From CAYJFQ01 sp964369955 (GTDB lineage Bacteria; Bacillota_I; Bacilli_A; Erysipelotrichales; Erysipelotrichaceae): 64,000 bases of DNA. A program made the position numbers and the translations under genes. Positions 44,047 through 53,863 of the stretch are shown here, piece by piece (positions within the stretch are counted from its first letter, which is position 1; each line of letters begins with the position of its first letter). The notes under the pieces are model-generated. The model was not told the origin of the DNA and made no database searches. It saw only the letters and a program-made list of their open reading frames with translations. Where the stretch lies: contig CAYJFQ010000001.1 in the NCBI GenBank assembly GCA_964369955.1, positions 1-64,000 of the forward strand, read 5' to 3'.

Positions 44047-45890
44047 AAAATTGGCACATCTATATATTTATTAGTTATCTAGTTCTAATTAATTATCTCA
44101 ATCTTTTCTTTTCAACGTTAATGCTAATAGTTATTCTTTTACTCAAATTTAAAAGAATTAGTAAAACGTATTATTTTTTGTTACCACTTGTAATTATTGT
44201 TTATCTATTTACAAACAATTTCACAAATACAAGTTATAGAGTTGTGAATGTAAGGGAAAATTATTCAATTGCTAGTGATTTATTTGGAAACAAAGTTGTA
44301 ATATATGATAATTCCAGTTTAGATTATTATGATGAAATAGAAATTATAAAGTATAATCAATTAGCTAGTTATCCTTTTAACTTAACATTTGATTTTCAGA
44401 GTTATCTAATAAAAAACAGGGTAAGAAAAGAAGTTATTGAGTATCGATTAATCAATGATAATAATCTTATAAGTTCTAATTTTTTAATTAATGATTTTTC
44501 AAATAAAATAGAGAATTTAGGTATTAACAATTTATTTTTCAGCAGTGGTATTACACTAAGGTCATTAATAAATTTAGTTACAAGCTTATTGATTTTATTT
44601 GTCGATAAAAGGAATTATAATTTAGTTAGATTATTATTAATGTCCATTCTTTATTTCTTTTTTCCGTATTTGAGTTCAATATTAATTTATTTGATATACA
44701 TTTTTCTTTCTTATTTTTATAAAGATAAGAATGAGCGATTATTGCTTTTAAGTATTGTTTTATTTGTGATGGACTATTCTATTTTATTTCATCCTAGTTT
44801 CTTATTTTTATATTTATTAAATTTTTGTAGTTATCTAAATTTATCAGATAACTTTGTTAATAATAAATTGGTATTAATGTTTATCTGCTTACTTTTGTTT
44901 AAAGAGTTTAACCTATTTAGCATAATATTTTTTAGTTTATTTAAAATTCTTGCAGTTATAATGTTGTTGGTTTGTTTTATTGAATCTATGTTTGGTTTTA
45001 GTTTTAAATTTTTTTGGAATATGATAACAACATTTGATTATTTTTTGGATTATTTTGTTGTTACTAAGGAATTAGGAATAATCTTAATAATTTTAATTTT
45101 GCTTGTTATAGCTGTTAAAAATTATTTTATTGATAAATTAAAGCCGTTAATTGTTGTTTTTATTAGATTCTGTTATTTACTAAATCCTTCATCTGAGTTA
45201 ATATTTATGGACGTTGGACAAAACGATTGTACTTTTATTAGTTTACCATTTGGTAGTGGTAATTATTTATATGATGTTGGTGATAATGAGTTTGTTAATA
45301 ATGTTGATAGAAAAATAATTCCTTTTTTAAAAAATGAAGGTATATTGTGGTTGGATGGAGTAATTATTTCACATGATGATTTAGATCATAGTGGAGGTGT
45401 CATAAACTTGATTAGTGATTTTCCTGTTGTTGATATATATCATCATAGTTTTGTTTTGGATAGAAGAAACTTCTATTTCAGGGGAATATCAGAAGTTGAG
45501 GGATTAGCTAAGAATAACGAAGATAGTTTAGTTTTATATCTATCTTTTAATAATTTAAATGTCCTAATGTTAGGTGACATTGGTGTAAATAGGGAAATCA
45601 GCCTTGTTAATGATTATAACCTAAATAATATAGATGTTCTTAAATTAGCTCATCATGGCTCTAATACCTCCTCTAGTGAAGAACTGTTAAGTGAAACTAA
45701 TCCAAAACTATCAATTATTAGTTGTGGAAAGAATAATATTTACAATCACCCATCTGAAGAAGTGATCAAAAGACTTAAAGCATTTCAGTTAATGAGCTTT
45801 GACACTTCAAAGGATGGATTTATTAGGATAATAAATATATTTGGAATTAACTTTTTTCAAACAGGTAGTGGTAAATTTGGTATAATATAA
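44043..45890 (+). CDS. comEC: Competence DNA channel ComEC/Rec2
   Basis: The 615-residue protein has N-terminal membrane segments, a small OB-like domain (about residues 60-150), a competence core of many membrane segments (170-380), and a C-terminal metallo-beta-lactamase-like domain. The last has FMDVGQNDCTFIS, the metal motif HDDLDHSGG and LAHHGSNTSS. ComEC carries single-stranded DNA into the cell. With comEA it suggests capacity for natural transformation, although the pilus genes are not in this window. It is somewhat shorter than the B. subtilis protein (about 776). Confidence 0.9.
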   Translation: MKNWHIYIFISYLVLINYLNLFFSTLMLIVILLLKFKRISKTYYFLLPLVIIVYLFTNNFTNTSYRVVNVRENYSIASDLFGNKVVIYDNSSLDYYDEIEIIKYNQLASYPFNLTFDFQSYLIKNRVRKEVIEYRLINDNNLISSNFLINDFSNKIENLGINNLFFSSGITLRSLINLVTSLLILFVDKRNYNLVRLLLMSILYFFFPYLSSILIYLIYIFLSYFYKDKNERLLLLSIVLFVMDYSILFHPSFLFLYLLNFCSYLNLSDNFVNNKLVLMFICLLLFKEFNLFSIIFFSLFKILAVIMLLVCFIESMFGFSFKFFWNMITTFDYFLDYFVVTKELGIILIILILLVIAVKNYFIDKLKPLIVVFIRFCYLLNPSSELIFMDVGQNDCTFISLPFGSGNYLYDVGDNEFVNNVDRKIIPFLKNEGILWLDGVIISHDDLDHSGGVINLISDFPVVDIYHHSFVLDRRNFYFRGISEVEGLAKNNEDSLVLYLSFNNLNVLMLGDIGVNREISLVNDYNLNNIDVLKLAHHGSNTSSSEELLSETNPKLSIISCGKNNIYNHPSEEVIKRLKAFQLMSFDTSKDGFIRIINIFGINFFQTGSGKFGII

Positions 45891-45893
45891 AAT

Positions 45894-46862
45894 ATGAATT
45901 ATATAATAACTGGAATAGATGAATACTTAATACAAGAAAAAAGTAATTTACTGATTGATCAGTTGCTAGATGAAGTGGATGAAATGAATCTAATTACTTA
46001 CAATGGCTTAGATTTTGATGTAGACTCTTTTTTATCGGATGCAAGAAGTTTCCCTTTTTTTGGCGATTCAAAAGTATTAGTTGTTGAGAATTCCATATTC
46101 TTATCAAGTGCAAGTAAAATGACAGAATCTCATGAAAATATGATATTAGAGTATTTAGAAGATTCTAATGAAACCACATCTGTAATTTTTAAGTTAAATG
46201 GCTCGCTTGATAAAAGAAAGAAATTTGTCAAGAACATTTCTAAACTTACTAAACTTGTTGAAATAGCACCACTTAAAGATTATGAATTTAATAAACTTGT
46301 TGAACGAGATTTAAATCAAGCCAGAATTAAATTAGATCGCAAAACTATGGGTACTTTGTTATCAAGATTACCAATTGATTTGTTAAATTGGAAGAATGAA
46401 CTAAATAAATTGACTTGTTATCCTAACACTATTGATGAAGAAGTGGTTAATAAAATTATTTCAAGGACTGTAAATGACGATGTTTTTAAAGTTATGGACA
46501 CGATTCTTAAAAAAGATCTAAAGAACTGCTTGATGACGATTGATGACTTAATGATCAGTAATGTTAGTCCAATTGCTTTACTTGCATTATTATCTTCAAA
46601 TTTTAGACTACTATATCAAGTGAGTTATTACATTAACAATGGTTTAAGTGAAGAAGAGATTGCGAAAATTCTATTAATTCATCCATATCGTGTTAAATTA
46701 GCATGCGCTAGTGTTAATAAAATCAAAGCAGATAATTTATTAAAGATTTTAAATGATTTATCAGTTTTAGATTATCGGTTTAAAAGTTTTAATTGTGATT
46801 CTCGTTTAGAATTTGAATTGTTTTTAATTAAACTAATGGAGTTTGAATATGCAGTCAATTAA
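45894..46862 (+). CDS. holA: DNA polymerase III delta subunit
   Basis: HolA is the clamp-loader delta subunit. The 322 residues show the family start YIITGIDEYLIQEKS, ARSFPFFGDSKVLVVEN, LPIDLLNWKNELNKL and the C-terminal ALLSSNFRLLYQVS region. Its partner genes are elsewhere. The box TGGTATAAT (45878-45886) lies seven bases before the ATG, so it can be transcribed separately with almost no leader. It follows comEC by three bases. Confidence 0.9.
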   Translation: MNYIITGIDEYLIQEKSNLLIDQLLDEVDEMNLITYNGLDFDVDSFLSDARSFPFFGDSKVLVVENSIFLSSASKMTESHENMILEYLEDSNETTSVIFKLNGSLDKRKKFVKNISKLTKLVEIAPLKDYEFNKLVERDLNQARIKLDRKTMGTLLSRLPIDLLNWKNELNKLTCYPNTIDEEVVNKIISRTVNDDVFKVMDTILKKDLKNCLMTIDDLMISNVSPIALLALLSSNFRLLYQVSYYINNGLSEEEIAKILLIHPYRVKLACASVNKIKADNLLKILNDLSVLDYRFKSFNCDSRLEFELFLIKLMEFEYAVN

Positions 46863-48048
46863 AGAGATATATAAAATTGGACCTGGACCATCAAGTTCTC
46901 ACACTATAGCACCTTTTGAAGCTGTGAAAATTTATTTGAAAAAGTTTCCTAATGCCGATAGTTATAAAGTTACGCTTTATGGTTCACTGGCAAAAACTGG
47001 TGTTGGACATCTAACTGATAAGATAATTATTCAAACTTTCCACCCAAAAAAATGTGAAGTTGTTTTTGATTATAAAAATAAAGAAGTTCACCCATTATTT
47101 TTTACAATAGTTGGTTATAAAGATGGATTAGAATTAGAAATTTTTAATTTTATATCTTTAGGAGGGGGAGATTTAGAAGTTAATGGTCAAATAAACCAAA
47201 AATGTGATGTCTATCAACAAAATACTTTTAACGAAATTGAAAAGTACTGCAATGAAAATAAAATTCTATTATATGATTATGTTTATCTAAATGAACCTGA
47301 AATAAAGAAATATTTAGTAAAAGTGTTAAATAGAATGCTAGATGTTGTCGATAGCGGTTTAAAGGCAACAGGTATTTTACCTGGCAAACTAAAGCTTGAA
47401 AGAGTTGCGAAAGACATTTATTTAAAAAGCTTGGCAACAGAAGATAATAATGAAGCTGAGAAACTTAAGATTATGGCATTTGCCTATGCAGCTAGTGAAG
47501 AAAATGCTGATGGACAAATTGTTGTTACATCACCAACATTGGGAGCTTCTGGAGTTTTGCCAGCACTAATGAAACATTATTATTTGCGAGGTTTCAGCAA
47601 AAATCGGTTGATAAATGCTCTCGCGATTGCTGGATTGATTGGGAATATTGTTAAAACTAATGCCACCATTTCTGGGGCAATAGGTGGATGTCAGGCTGAA
47701 ATAGGTACAGCGTGTGCTATGGGCTCTGCCGCAGTTGCTTATTTAGAAGGTCTTGATATTAACAAAATTGAAGCAGCTGCAGAGATAGGGATGGAACATC
47801 ATTTAGGTTTGACCTGTGACCCAGTGGGTGGGTATGTAATAATACCGTGCATCGAAAGAAATGCAGTAGCAGCGGTTAGAGCTTTAGATGCTGCTTTACT
47901 TAGCAAGACATTGTTATCTATACGTGCAAATCGTGTTAATTTTGATATGGTTGTAGAAACTATGAAATATACCGGAAATAAAATTGCTATTGAATTAAAA
48001 GAAACAGCACTAGGTGGACTTGCAACACAAATTAAAATTGAAGAATAA
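46849..48048 (+). CDS. sdaA: L-serine ammonia-lyase (iron-sulfur type, single chain)
   Basis: The enzyme deaminates serine to pyruvate with a [4Fe-4S] cluster. I start at the ATG at 46849 (GGAG seven bases upstream) rather than an in-frame TTG at 46843, giving 399 residues. The beta part has IGPGPSSSHT, and the alpha part has TLGASGVLPA, GGCQAEIGTACAMG, CDPVGG and CIERNA, which hold the cluster cysteines. The single chain is shorter than E. coli SdaA (454). The start lies inside the end of holA. A bidirectional terminator follows. Confidence 0.93.
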   Translation: MQSIKEIYKIGPGPSSSHTIAPFEAVKIYLKKFPNADSYKVTLYGSLAKTGVGHLTDKIIIQTFHPKKCEVVFDYKNKEVHPLFFTIVGYKDGLELEIFNFISLGGGDLEVNGQINQKCDVYQQNTFNEIEKYCNENKILLYDYVYLNEPEIKKYLVKVLNRMLDVVDSGLKATGILPGKLKLERVAKDIYLKSLATEDNNEAEKLKIMAFAYAASEENADGQIVVTSPTLGASGVLPALMKHYYLRGFSKNRLINALAIAGLIGNIVKTNATISGAIGGCQAEIGTACAMGSAAVAYLEGLDINKIEAAAEIGMEHHLGLTCDPVGGYVIIPCIERNAVAAVRALDAALLSKTLLSIRANRVNFDMVVETMKYTGNKIAIELKETALGGLATQIKIEE

Positions 48049-48052
48049 ATAA

Positions 48053-48076
48053 AAAAGGTGATGCGAATCACCTTTT
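48053..48076. terminator. Bidirectional terminator between sdaA and rpsT
   Basis: AAAAGGTGAT and ATCACCTTTT form a 10-bp stem with a 4-base loop. T-runs follow on the minus strand and a short one on the plus strand. Confidence 0.85.
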
Positions 48077-48092
48077 GTATATAAAGAATCAA

Positions 48093-48356
48093 TTAAGCAA
48101 TCGAATTGATAGCTCTTTGTAAACGAGATTTTTGTCTAGCGATGTAGTTTCTATGATAAATTTTAGAACTCCCTAATTTATCTAACTTTTCATTCGCTGA
48201 GTTGAATGCAGCTACAGCAGCTACTTTATCATTCTCTTCAACAGCTTTTAAAACAGATTTAATAGTTGTTTTAAGATTTGATTTTAATGCACTGTTAACT
48301 AAATTCTTCTTGTTGTTAGTTAATACTCGTTTCTTTTGTGATTTGATTTGTGGCAC
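48093..48356 (-). CDS. rpsT: Ribosomal protein S20
   Basis: The 87-residue basic protein begins MPQIKSQKKRV and has the helical S20 pattern ending SRLQRAINSIA. The start codon is GTG, preceded by GGAGGT. On the minus strand an extended -10 box (TGATATAAT) lies at 48385-48393, giving a leadered mRNA. It stands alone against the surrounding plus-strand genes. Confidence 0.95.
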   Translation of the reverse strand: MPQIKSQKKRVLTNNKKNLVNSALKSNLKTTIKSVLKAVEENDKVAAVAAFNSANEKLDKLGSSKIYHRNYIARQKSRLQRAINSIA

Positions 48357-48448
48357 ACTAAACCTCCTATTTTTACGCTATCGTATTATATCAAAACTAT
48401 TTATAATATGCAATATTTTAATTCAAATATGCTATAATACATTATGTT

Positions 48449-49375
48449 ATGAAAAATATAGTATATATGGGATCTAGTTACTTTGCCTTAGAAATCTTAA
48501 AGTATCTAGTGGAAAATGATTATAAAATATCAGCACTTGTTACTCAACCGGACAAAAGGGTGGGAAGAAAAAAAGAGTTAGTTTTTTCAGCGATTAAAGA
48601 ATTCGCTATAGAGAATAATATTGTAGTTATTCAACCGATTGCTATCAAAGATGATTTTCAAGAAATATTGAATCTAGAGCCGAGTTTAATTTTAACTTGT
48701 GCTTATGGTCAATTCTTACCCCAAGAAATTATTGACTACGGAGTGATAAATATTCACGCTTCATTACTACCAAAGTATCGTGGTGGAGCTCCGATGCATC
48801 GAGCGATAATGAATGGAGAAGTAGAAACTGGTATTTCATTAATGAAATCAGAATTAAAAATGGATGCTGGTCCAGTTTGTGCTTTTGGTAAGGTTGAGAT
48901 TAATGATAATGACACTGTCAACACTTTACAAGAAAAGTTAATAAAAATAGCTAAGATACTCCTATCTGAAAATTTAGATAAAATTTTAAATGGTGATATT
49001 GAATTTATTGATCAAGATGATTCATTAAGAACATTAGCGTATATTATTAAATCAAGTGATGAATTAATTGATTTTAAAAAACCTTATCAAGAGGTTTACG
49101 ATCACATTAGAGGATTAATTGATTGGCCTGTTGGATATGCATATATTCAAGGTAAAAAAATGAAATTTTATGATGTTAAAAAACTAGAAGGTACTACAAA
49201 TAAAGATAGTGGAACTATTATTGATTTTAAAGATGATTATCTAAGAATTGCTGTAGATAATAAAATACTTGGTGTTTCCATTTTACAGATTGAAGGTAAA
49301 CAAAAAACATCAGCTAAGGATTTTAAAAATGGTATAGGAAGAAGTTTAATAGAAAGGGTATTCAATGAAGATTAA
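48449..49375 (+). CDS. fmt: Methionyl-tRNA formyltransferase
   Basis: Fmt formylates initiator Met-tRNA. The 308 residues have YMGSSYFALEILKYL, the catalytic Asn/His/Asp set in INIHASLLPKYRGGAPMHRAI, and DAGPV, with a C-terminal tRNA-binding domain. TGCTATAAT (48430-48438) lies only ten bases before the ATG, so the leader would be about four bases and no ribosome binding site fits. It overlaps the ECF transporter gene. Confidence 0.95.
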   Translation: MKNIVYMGSSYFALEILKYLVENDYKISALVTQPDKRVGRKKELVFSAIKEFAIENNIVVIQPIAIKDDFQEILNLEPSLILTCAYGQFLPQEIIDYGVINIHASLLPKYRGGAPMHRAIMNGEVETGISLMKSELKMDAGPVCAFGKVEINDNDTVNTLQEKLIKIAKILLSENLDKILNGDIEFIDQDDSLRTLAYIIKSSDELIDFKKPYQEVYDHIRGLIDWPVGYAYIQGKKMKFYDVKKLEGTTNKDSGTIIDFKDDYLRIAVDNKILGVSILQIEGKQKTSAKDFKNGIGRSLIERVFNED

Positions 49376-49868
49376 AGAGATCTCAGTTATTGGTTTATTT
49401 ATGGGGGTTGTTATTATAGTTACTATGTTTTTAGCCTTTCCAGTTACTGGATTAGGATATATTAACTTAGGCGATACAGTTATTATGGTTGCCGCTTATT
49501 TCTTTAATCCGATCGCCATGTTATACATTGCAGGAATTGGTAGTTCATTAGCTGACTTACTTGCTGGATATGGTCAATATGCTTTCTTTACTTTAGTTAT
49601 TAAATCTTTGGAAGGGGCTATGATTTCTTATATGATTCATCGTTTTAAGTTCAGGTTTTTAGATGCTTGTTTAATTGGTGTTTTAAATATGATATTAGGT
49701 TATGCATTAGTTGAAGTATTTTTTGCTAATAGCTTCAGTGTTTTTATTCCAGCATTTGGACTTAATTTAGTTCAAGGTTCTGTAAGTCTATTATTAGCTT
49801 TTGGTATTGTTAATGTTGTTAAAAAGAGATGGAGAGGAATTGTTAATGAAACAGGAAAACATTCGTAA
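49365..49868 (+). CDS. ECF transporter S component
   Basis: The 167-residue integral membrane protein has about five to six segments. The pattern YINLGDTVIMVAAYFFNPIA, then GIGSSLADLLAGYGQYAFFTLVIKSLEGAM, matches the DUF1393-type substrate-binding subunits of ECF transporters. These work with a shared energising module not present here. The vitamin or precursor it binds cannot be read. Its end overlaps lepA by 23 bases. Confidence 0.85.
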   Translation: MKIKEISVIGLFMGVVIIVTMFLAFPVTGLGYINLGDTVIMVAAYFFNPIAMLYIAGIGSSLADLLAGYGQYAFFTLVIKSLEGAMISYMIHRFKFRFLDACLIGVLNMILGYALVEVFFANSFSVFIPAFGLNLVQGSVSLLLAFGIVNVVKKRWRGIVNETGKHS

Positions 49869-51648
49869 TTTTTCAATAATTGCCCATATAGATCATGGTA
49901 AAAGTACATTAGCTGATCGAATTTTAGAATTGACAAGAACTGTTGAAAAAAGAGAAATGAAAGAACAAATTCTTGATTCTCTTGATTTGGAAAGAGAAAG
50001 AGGGATAACGATTAAGTTAAATGCTGTACAACTAAAATATATTGCACTTGATGGTAATGAGTATATTTTAAATTTAATCGATACACCAGGTCATGTTGAT
50101 TTTACTTATGAAGTATCACGTTCTTTAGCCGCTTGTGAAGGTGCAATTCTAGTTGTTGATGCGGCGCAAGGTATTGAGGCTCAAACACTAGCTAATGTCT
50201 ATTTAGCTTTAGATAATAACTTAGAAATCTTACCGGTAATCAATAAAATTGATCTACCCGCTGCAGATGTGGATCGCGTTAAAGAAGAAATAGAGAGAGT
50301 CATTGGGTTGGATGCTTCAAATATTCCCTTAATTTCTGCGAAGAATGGTTTAAATATTCAAGATGTATTGGAACAGGTTGTAACTAATGTACCTGCACCA
50401 TCTGGTAAAAACACTAATCCACTAAAAGCGTTAGTTTTCGATTCTTTCTATGATACTTTTAGAGGAGTTTTAGTATTCATTAGTGTTAAGGATGGCTGCG
50501 TTAAAGTTGGTGATAAAATTAAGTTTATGGCTAACGGTGCTACTTATGAGGTCTTAGAAGTTGGGGTTAGAACACCTAAAGAAGTTAAGAAAAATATGCT
50601 TAATTGTGGTGAAGTTGGTTGGCTAAGTGCTTCAATTAAGTCGGTAACTGATGTTAACGTCGGTGATACTATTACATTGTTAAATAATTCAGCTGATGAA
50701 CCATTAAGTGGTTATCGTCATTTACAACCAATGGTTTATTGCGGACTGTATCCAATAGAATCAAATCGTTATGAAGATTTGAAGGATGCTCTTGCTAAAA
50801 TGCAATTAAATGACTCAGCATTACAGTTTGAGCCTGAATCTTCAGTTGCTTTAGGGTTTGGATTTAGATGTGGTTTTTTAGGTTTACTACATATGGATGT
50901 AATTCAAGAAAGATTAGAGAGGGAATTTAATTTACAATTAATCGCTACTGCTCCTTCAGTTGTTTATCATTGTTATTTAACTAATGGTAGCATGTTGACT
51001 ATTGATAATCCTTCATTGATGCCAGAATCAATTAAAATTGACCATATTGAAGAGCCTATTGTAAGAGCTAGCATTATGGTTCCTAAAGAGTATATTGGAG
51101 CTGTTATGGAGTTATGCCAGAAGAAGAGAGGAACTTACTTAGATATGCAGTATATTGATGATCTAAGAAGTAACATAGTTTACCAATTACCTTTAGGTGA
51201 GATAGTTTATGACTTCTTTGATGCTTTAAAATCTGCTACAAGGGGTTATGCTTCTTTAGATTATGAAGAAATTGGCTATGAAACTAGTAAGCTTGCTAAG
51301 ATGGATATATTACTTAATGGTGAAATTGTTGATGCACTATCAACAATTGTTCATCGTGATTTTGCTTATGCACGTGGAAAGTCAATTACTGAAAAGTTAA
51401 AAAAATTGATTCCACGACAACAGTTTGAAATCCCTATTCAAGCTGCTATTAATTCTAAAATAGTTGCTCGTTCAGACATCAAAGCTCTACGTAAAAACGT
51501 TTTAGCAAAATGTTATGGAGGAGATGTTTCTCGTAAACGTAAATTGCTAGAGAAACAAAAAGAAGGAAAGAAAAGAATGAAACAAGTTGGAAATGTTGAG
51601 GTACCTCAAGAAGCATTTATGGCTGTTTTATCAATGGACGATGAATAA
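49846..51648 (+). CDS. lepA: Elongation factor 4 (LepA)
   Basis: The 600-residue translational GTPase starts at the ATG preceded by GGAGAGG, inside the end of the ECF gene. G1 is AHIDHGKSTLAD, the switch region has RERGITIKLNAV, G3 is DTPGHVDF, G4 is NKIDLPAAD, and the C-terminal LepA-specific domain has KCYGGDVSRKRKLLEKQKEGKKRMKQ. EF4 binds ribosomes under stress or during assembly. It overlaps the next gene by eight bases. Confidence 0.97.
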   Translation: MKQENIRNFSIIAHIDHGKSTLADRILELTRTVEKREMKEQILDSLDLERERGITIKLNAVQLKYIALDGNEYILNLIDTPGHVDFTYEVSRSLAACEGAILVVDAAQGIEAQTLANVYLALDNNLEILPVINKIDLPAADVDRVKEEIERVIGLDASNIPLISAKNGLNIQDVLEQVVTNVPAPSGKNTNPLKALVFDSFYDTFRGVLVFISVKDGCVKVGDKIKFMANGATYEVLEVGVRTPKEVKKNMLNCGEVGWLSASIKSVTDVNVGDTITLLNNSADEPLSGYRHLQPMVYCGLYPIESNRYEDLKDALAKMQLNDSALQFEPESSVALGFGFRCGFLGLLHMDVIQERLEREFNLQLIATAPSVVYHCYLTNGSMLTIDNPSLMPESIKIDHIEEPIVRASIMVPKEYIGAVMELCQKKRGTYLDMQYIDDLRSNIVYQLPLGEIVYDFFDALKSATRGYASLDYEEIGYETSKLAKMDILLNGEIVDALSTIVHRDFAYARGKSITEKLKKLIPRQQFEIPIQAAINSKIVARSDIKALRKNVLAKCYGGDVSRKRKLLEKQKEGKKRMKQVGNVEVPQEAFMAVLSMDDE

Positions 51649-51916
51649 ACTTATAACCGCTATAAGTAAGATGCGTAAAGAAAAGGGTTGGGATAAGACT
51701 GATAATCCTAACATTCTTGCAAAGTCAATTGTTATTGAAGCTAATGAATTGTTAGAGTGTTTTTATACTAGTGATTTAAATATTGTTGATGTTAAAAGTG
51801 AGTTAGCTGATGTCTTAATGTATACTTTAATTTTAATTGATGATTTAGGCTTAGACGCCAATGATATTTGTTACAAGAAAATGCTTGAGGTAAAAGAAAG
51901 AAATTATGAAGAATAG
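51641..51916 (+). CDS. MazG-like nucleotide pyrophosphohydrolase
   Basis: The 91-residue all-helical protein has the MazG metal-binding pattern: EANELLECF in helix 2 and SELADVLMYTLIL in helix 3 (E-x-x-D). Proteins of this type hydrolyse nucleoside triphosphates to monophosphates, often non-canonical ones, but the exact substrate is unknown. The start lies inside the lepA end and its stop overlaps hemW by 11 bases. Confidence 0.8.
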   Translation: MNKLITAISKMRKEKGWDKTDNPNILAKSIVIEANELLECFYTSDLNIVDVKSELADVLMYTLILIDDLGLDANDICYKKMLEVKERNYEE

Positions 51917-52964
51917 TTTATATATCCATATTCCTTTTTGTCGAAATATTTGTAGTTACTGTGATTTTTGTCGTGTTTTTTATCGCGAACCTCTAGTAGA
52001 TAAATATATTGAAAAGATTGTTAGTGAAATACCTAATCAATCTTTTTTTTCAATTTATTTAGGAGGTGGTACTCCTAGTTGTTTAAGTCTGGCGCAAACA
52101 GAAAAACTATTGAGTAATTTAGTTGGCAAAACTATGGGTGAGTACACTATCGAGTGTAATGTTGAAGATATTTATTTAGAGAAACTATTACTATTTAAAA
52201 AATATGGAATCAATCGATTATCGATTGGTGTTCAATCATTTGATCAAGAGGAGTTATCACTTTGTAATCGTAAGTATTTGGTAAAGGATATCTATACTGC
52301 TCTAGAATTAGTTGCCCGACACTTCAATAACTACTCAATTGATTTGATTTATGGGTTACCTAATCAAACAATTAAAACTTGGAATAAATCACTTAACGAA
52401 GTAAAACAGTTAAAAATTCCTCATCTTTCAATCTATAGCTTAACAATTGAAGAGAATTCAATATGGGGCAAAAATGGTTATCAAGAAGTTGATGATGAAC
52501 TTCTTCACCAGTATTATTTAGAAATAGAAAATGTTTTAAATAACTATCACCACTATGAAATATCTAATTTTGCAATAAATGGTTATATAGCTAAGCACAA
52601 TAAAGTTTATTGGAATAACGATGACTACTTAGCACTTGGTGTAAATGCCTCTGGTAAGCAGGGTAATAGACGTTATATCAACACTTCTAATATCCAGGAA
52701 TATCTAAAAAATGAAAATAATCAAATTGATGAGATACTTACGCCAGAACAATTAGAGTTTGAATATATAATGATGAACTTCAGACTTGATGAAGGCATTA
52801 ATAAATTAAAGTACTATCAAAGATTTAATAAAGATTTTACTGTTACCTATCAAGATGTTTTATACAATAATAAAGATTACTTTATTTTCAATGAGAGAAA
52901 CATTGCAATAAAAAAAGAATACTGGTTTACAATCAACAATATCCTTTTAATGTTTATAAGATAA
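51906..52964 (+). CDS. hemW: HemW-like radical SAM protein
   Basis: The 352-residue protein begins with SLYIHIPFCRNICSYCDF, the radical SAM cysteines spaced C-x3-C-x2-C, then YLGGGTPS and RLSIGVQSF. This matches HemW (the HemN-like heme chaperone), not oxygen-independent coproporphyrinogen oxidase, which has a longer N-terminus. The C-terminal domain is short and ends with basic residues. It is in the usual lepA-hemW order of Bacilli. It converges on rnhC with an 11-base overlap. Confidence 0.88.
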   Translation: MKNSLYIHIPFCRNICSYCDFCRVFYREPLVDKYIEKIVSEIPNQSFFSIYLGGGTPSCLSLAQTEKLLSNLVGKTMGEYTIECNVEDIYLEKLLLFKKYGINRLSIGVQSFDQEELSLCNRKYLVKDIYTALELVARHFNNYSIDLIYGLPNQTIKTWNKSLNEVKQLKIPHLSIYSLTIEENSIWGKNGYQEVDDELLHQYYLEIENVLNNYHHYEISNFAINGYIAKHNKVYWNNDDYLALGVNASGKQGNRRYINTSNIQEYLKNENNQIDEILTPEQLEFEYIMMNFRLDEGINKLKYYQRFNKDFTVTYQDVLYNNKDYFIFNERNIAIKKEYWFTINNILLMFIR

Positions 52965-53796
52965 CCTGAGTATTTTTAAAATGCATTTTAGCGACATCTC
53001 CTAATTTATTAGGATACAATTTATTAAATAAAACAATTGCCTTATCAACTTCACTACCAGCACCCTTAGGAAAGTGAAAGTTATATTTATCATTCATTCT
53101 TTCAAACTCTCTTAAAAATGTATATCTAGCAATAATTGAAGCACAAGCTACAGCTAAAAATTTACTTTCAGCTTTAGTGTGAAATATTAGATTTCTGAAA
53201 ACTACTTTTTCATCTTTCAGATATCGATAGTAATTAGCTTCAGGTGTAAATTGGTCAATAATATTATTTTTGGTTAGTTTAACTTTGTTATTTAGATTTA
53301 AGTAGGCTTTATTATGCAATAGAGCTTTTATTTTATTTAAGTTACAAGTTTTATGAATTTCGTTATATTTTTTATTATCCAGAATTAATAATGAATTTGG
53401 AATTCTAGAGTATAAAATTGGACCTATTTCTAAAATTAATGAATCAGTTATTTTTTTTGAATCATCAATTTGTAAGTCTCTGATTATTTGATAATGAGTT
53501 CTATCTAGAAAACAAGCGCAAACAACAACTGGGCCGAAATAGTCTCCAGTTCCGACTTCGTCACTTCCAGCCATGATTTCAAAAAATGGCTCAAACATTC
53601 TTTGGTATTTAGGAAAAACTAATTCAAGATCTTTACCTTGGAAAACAACTTTGCCACTGTTATATCCAACAATTTGAGTCTCAAGAACTTTTGCAACAAA
53701 AGCTGAATAAGGAATCTCCTTATCTATCAAGTCATCTTTAAGTTCGAATTGTAGTTGGTTCAGTTGTTGTTTATTAAGTGTAAGTGTTTTAATCAT
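52954..53796 (-). CDS. rnhC: Ribonuclease HIII
   Basis: RNase HIII removes RNA from RNA-DNA hybrids. The 280-residue protein has the N-terminal TBP-like domain (about 1-85) and the catalytic core with AGSDEVGTGDYFGPVVV (Asp and Glu), DDSKKITD, and HFPKGAGSEVD near the C-terminus. On the minus strand TGATAAAAT (53803-53811) is followed by exactly six bases and then its ATG, with no ribosome binding site, so it should be leaderless. Confidence 0.93.
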   Translation of the reverse strand: MIKTLTLNKQQLNQLQFELKDDLIDKEIPYSAFVAKVLETQIVGYNSGKVVFQGKDLELVFPKYQRMFEPFFEIMAGSDEVGTGDYFGPVVVCACFLDRTHYQIIRDLQIDDSKKITDSLILEIGPILYSRIPNSLLILDNKKYNEIHKTCNLNKIKALLHNKAYLNLNNKVKLTKNNIIDQFTPEANYYRYLKDEKVVFRNLIFHTKAESKFLAVACASIIARYTFLREFERMNDKYNFHFPKGAGSEVDKAIVLFNKLYPNKLGDVAKMHFKNTQVIL

Positions 53797-53811
53797 GAGT
53801 TTATTTTATCA
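53796..53811 (-). promoter_or_regulatory. Extended -10 promoter, leaderless start of rnhC
   Basis: On the minus strand TGA-TAAAAT is followed by AAACTC and then ATG. The spacing is identical to the plus-strand cases. Confidence 0.65.
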
Positions 53812-53863
53812 AATAATTGCATAAATAACTAATTTAATTTACAATAAATTAGAGGTATAAAAT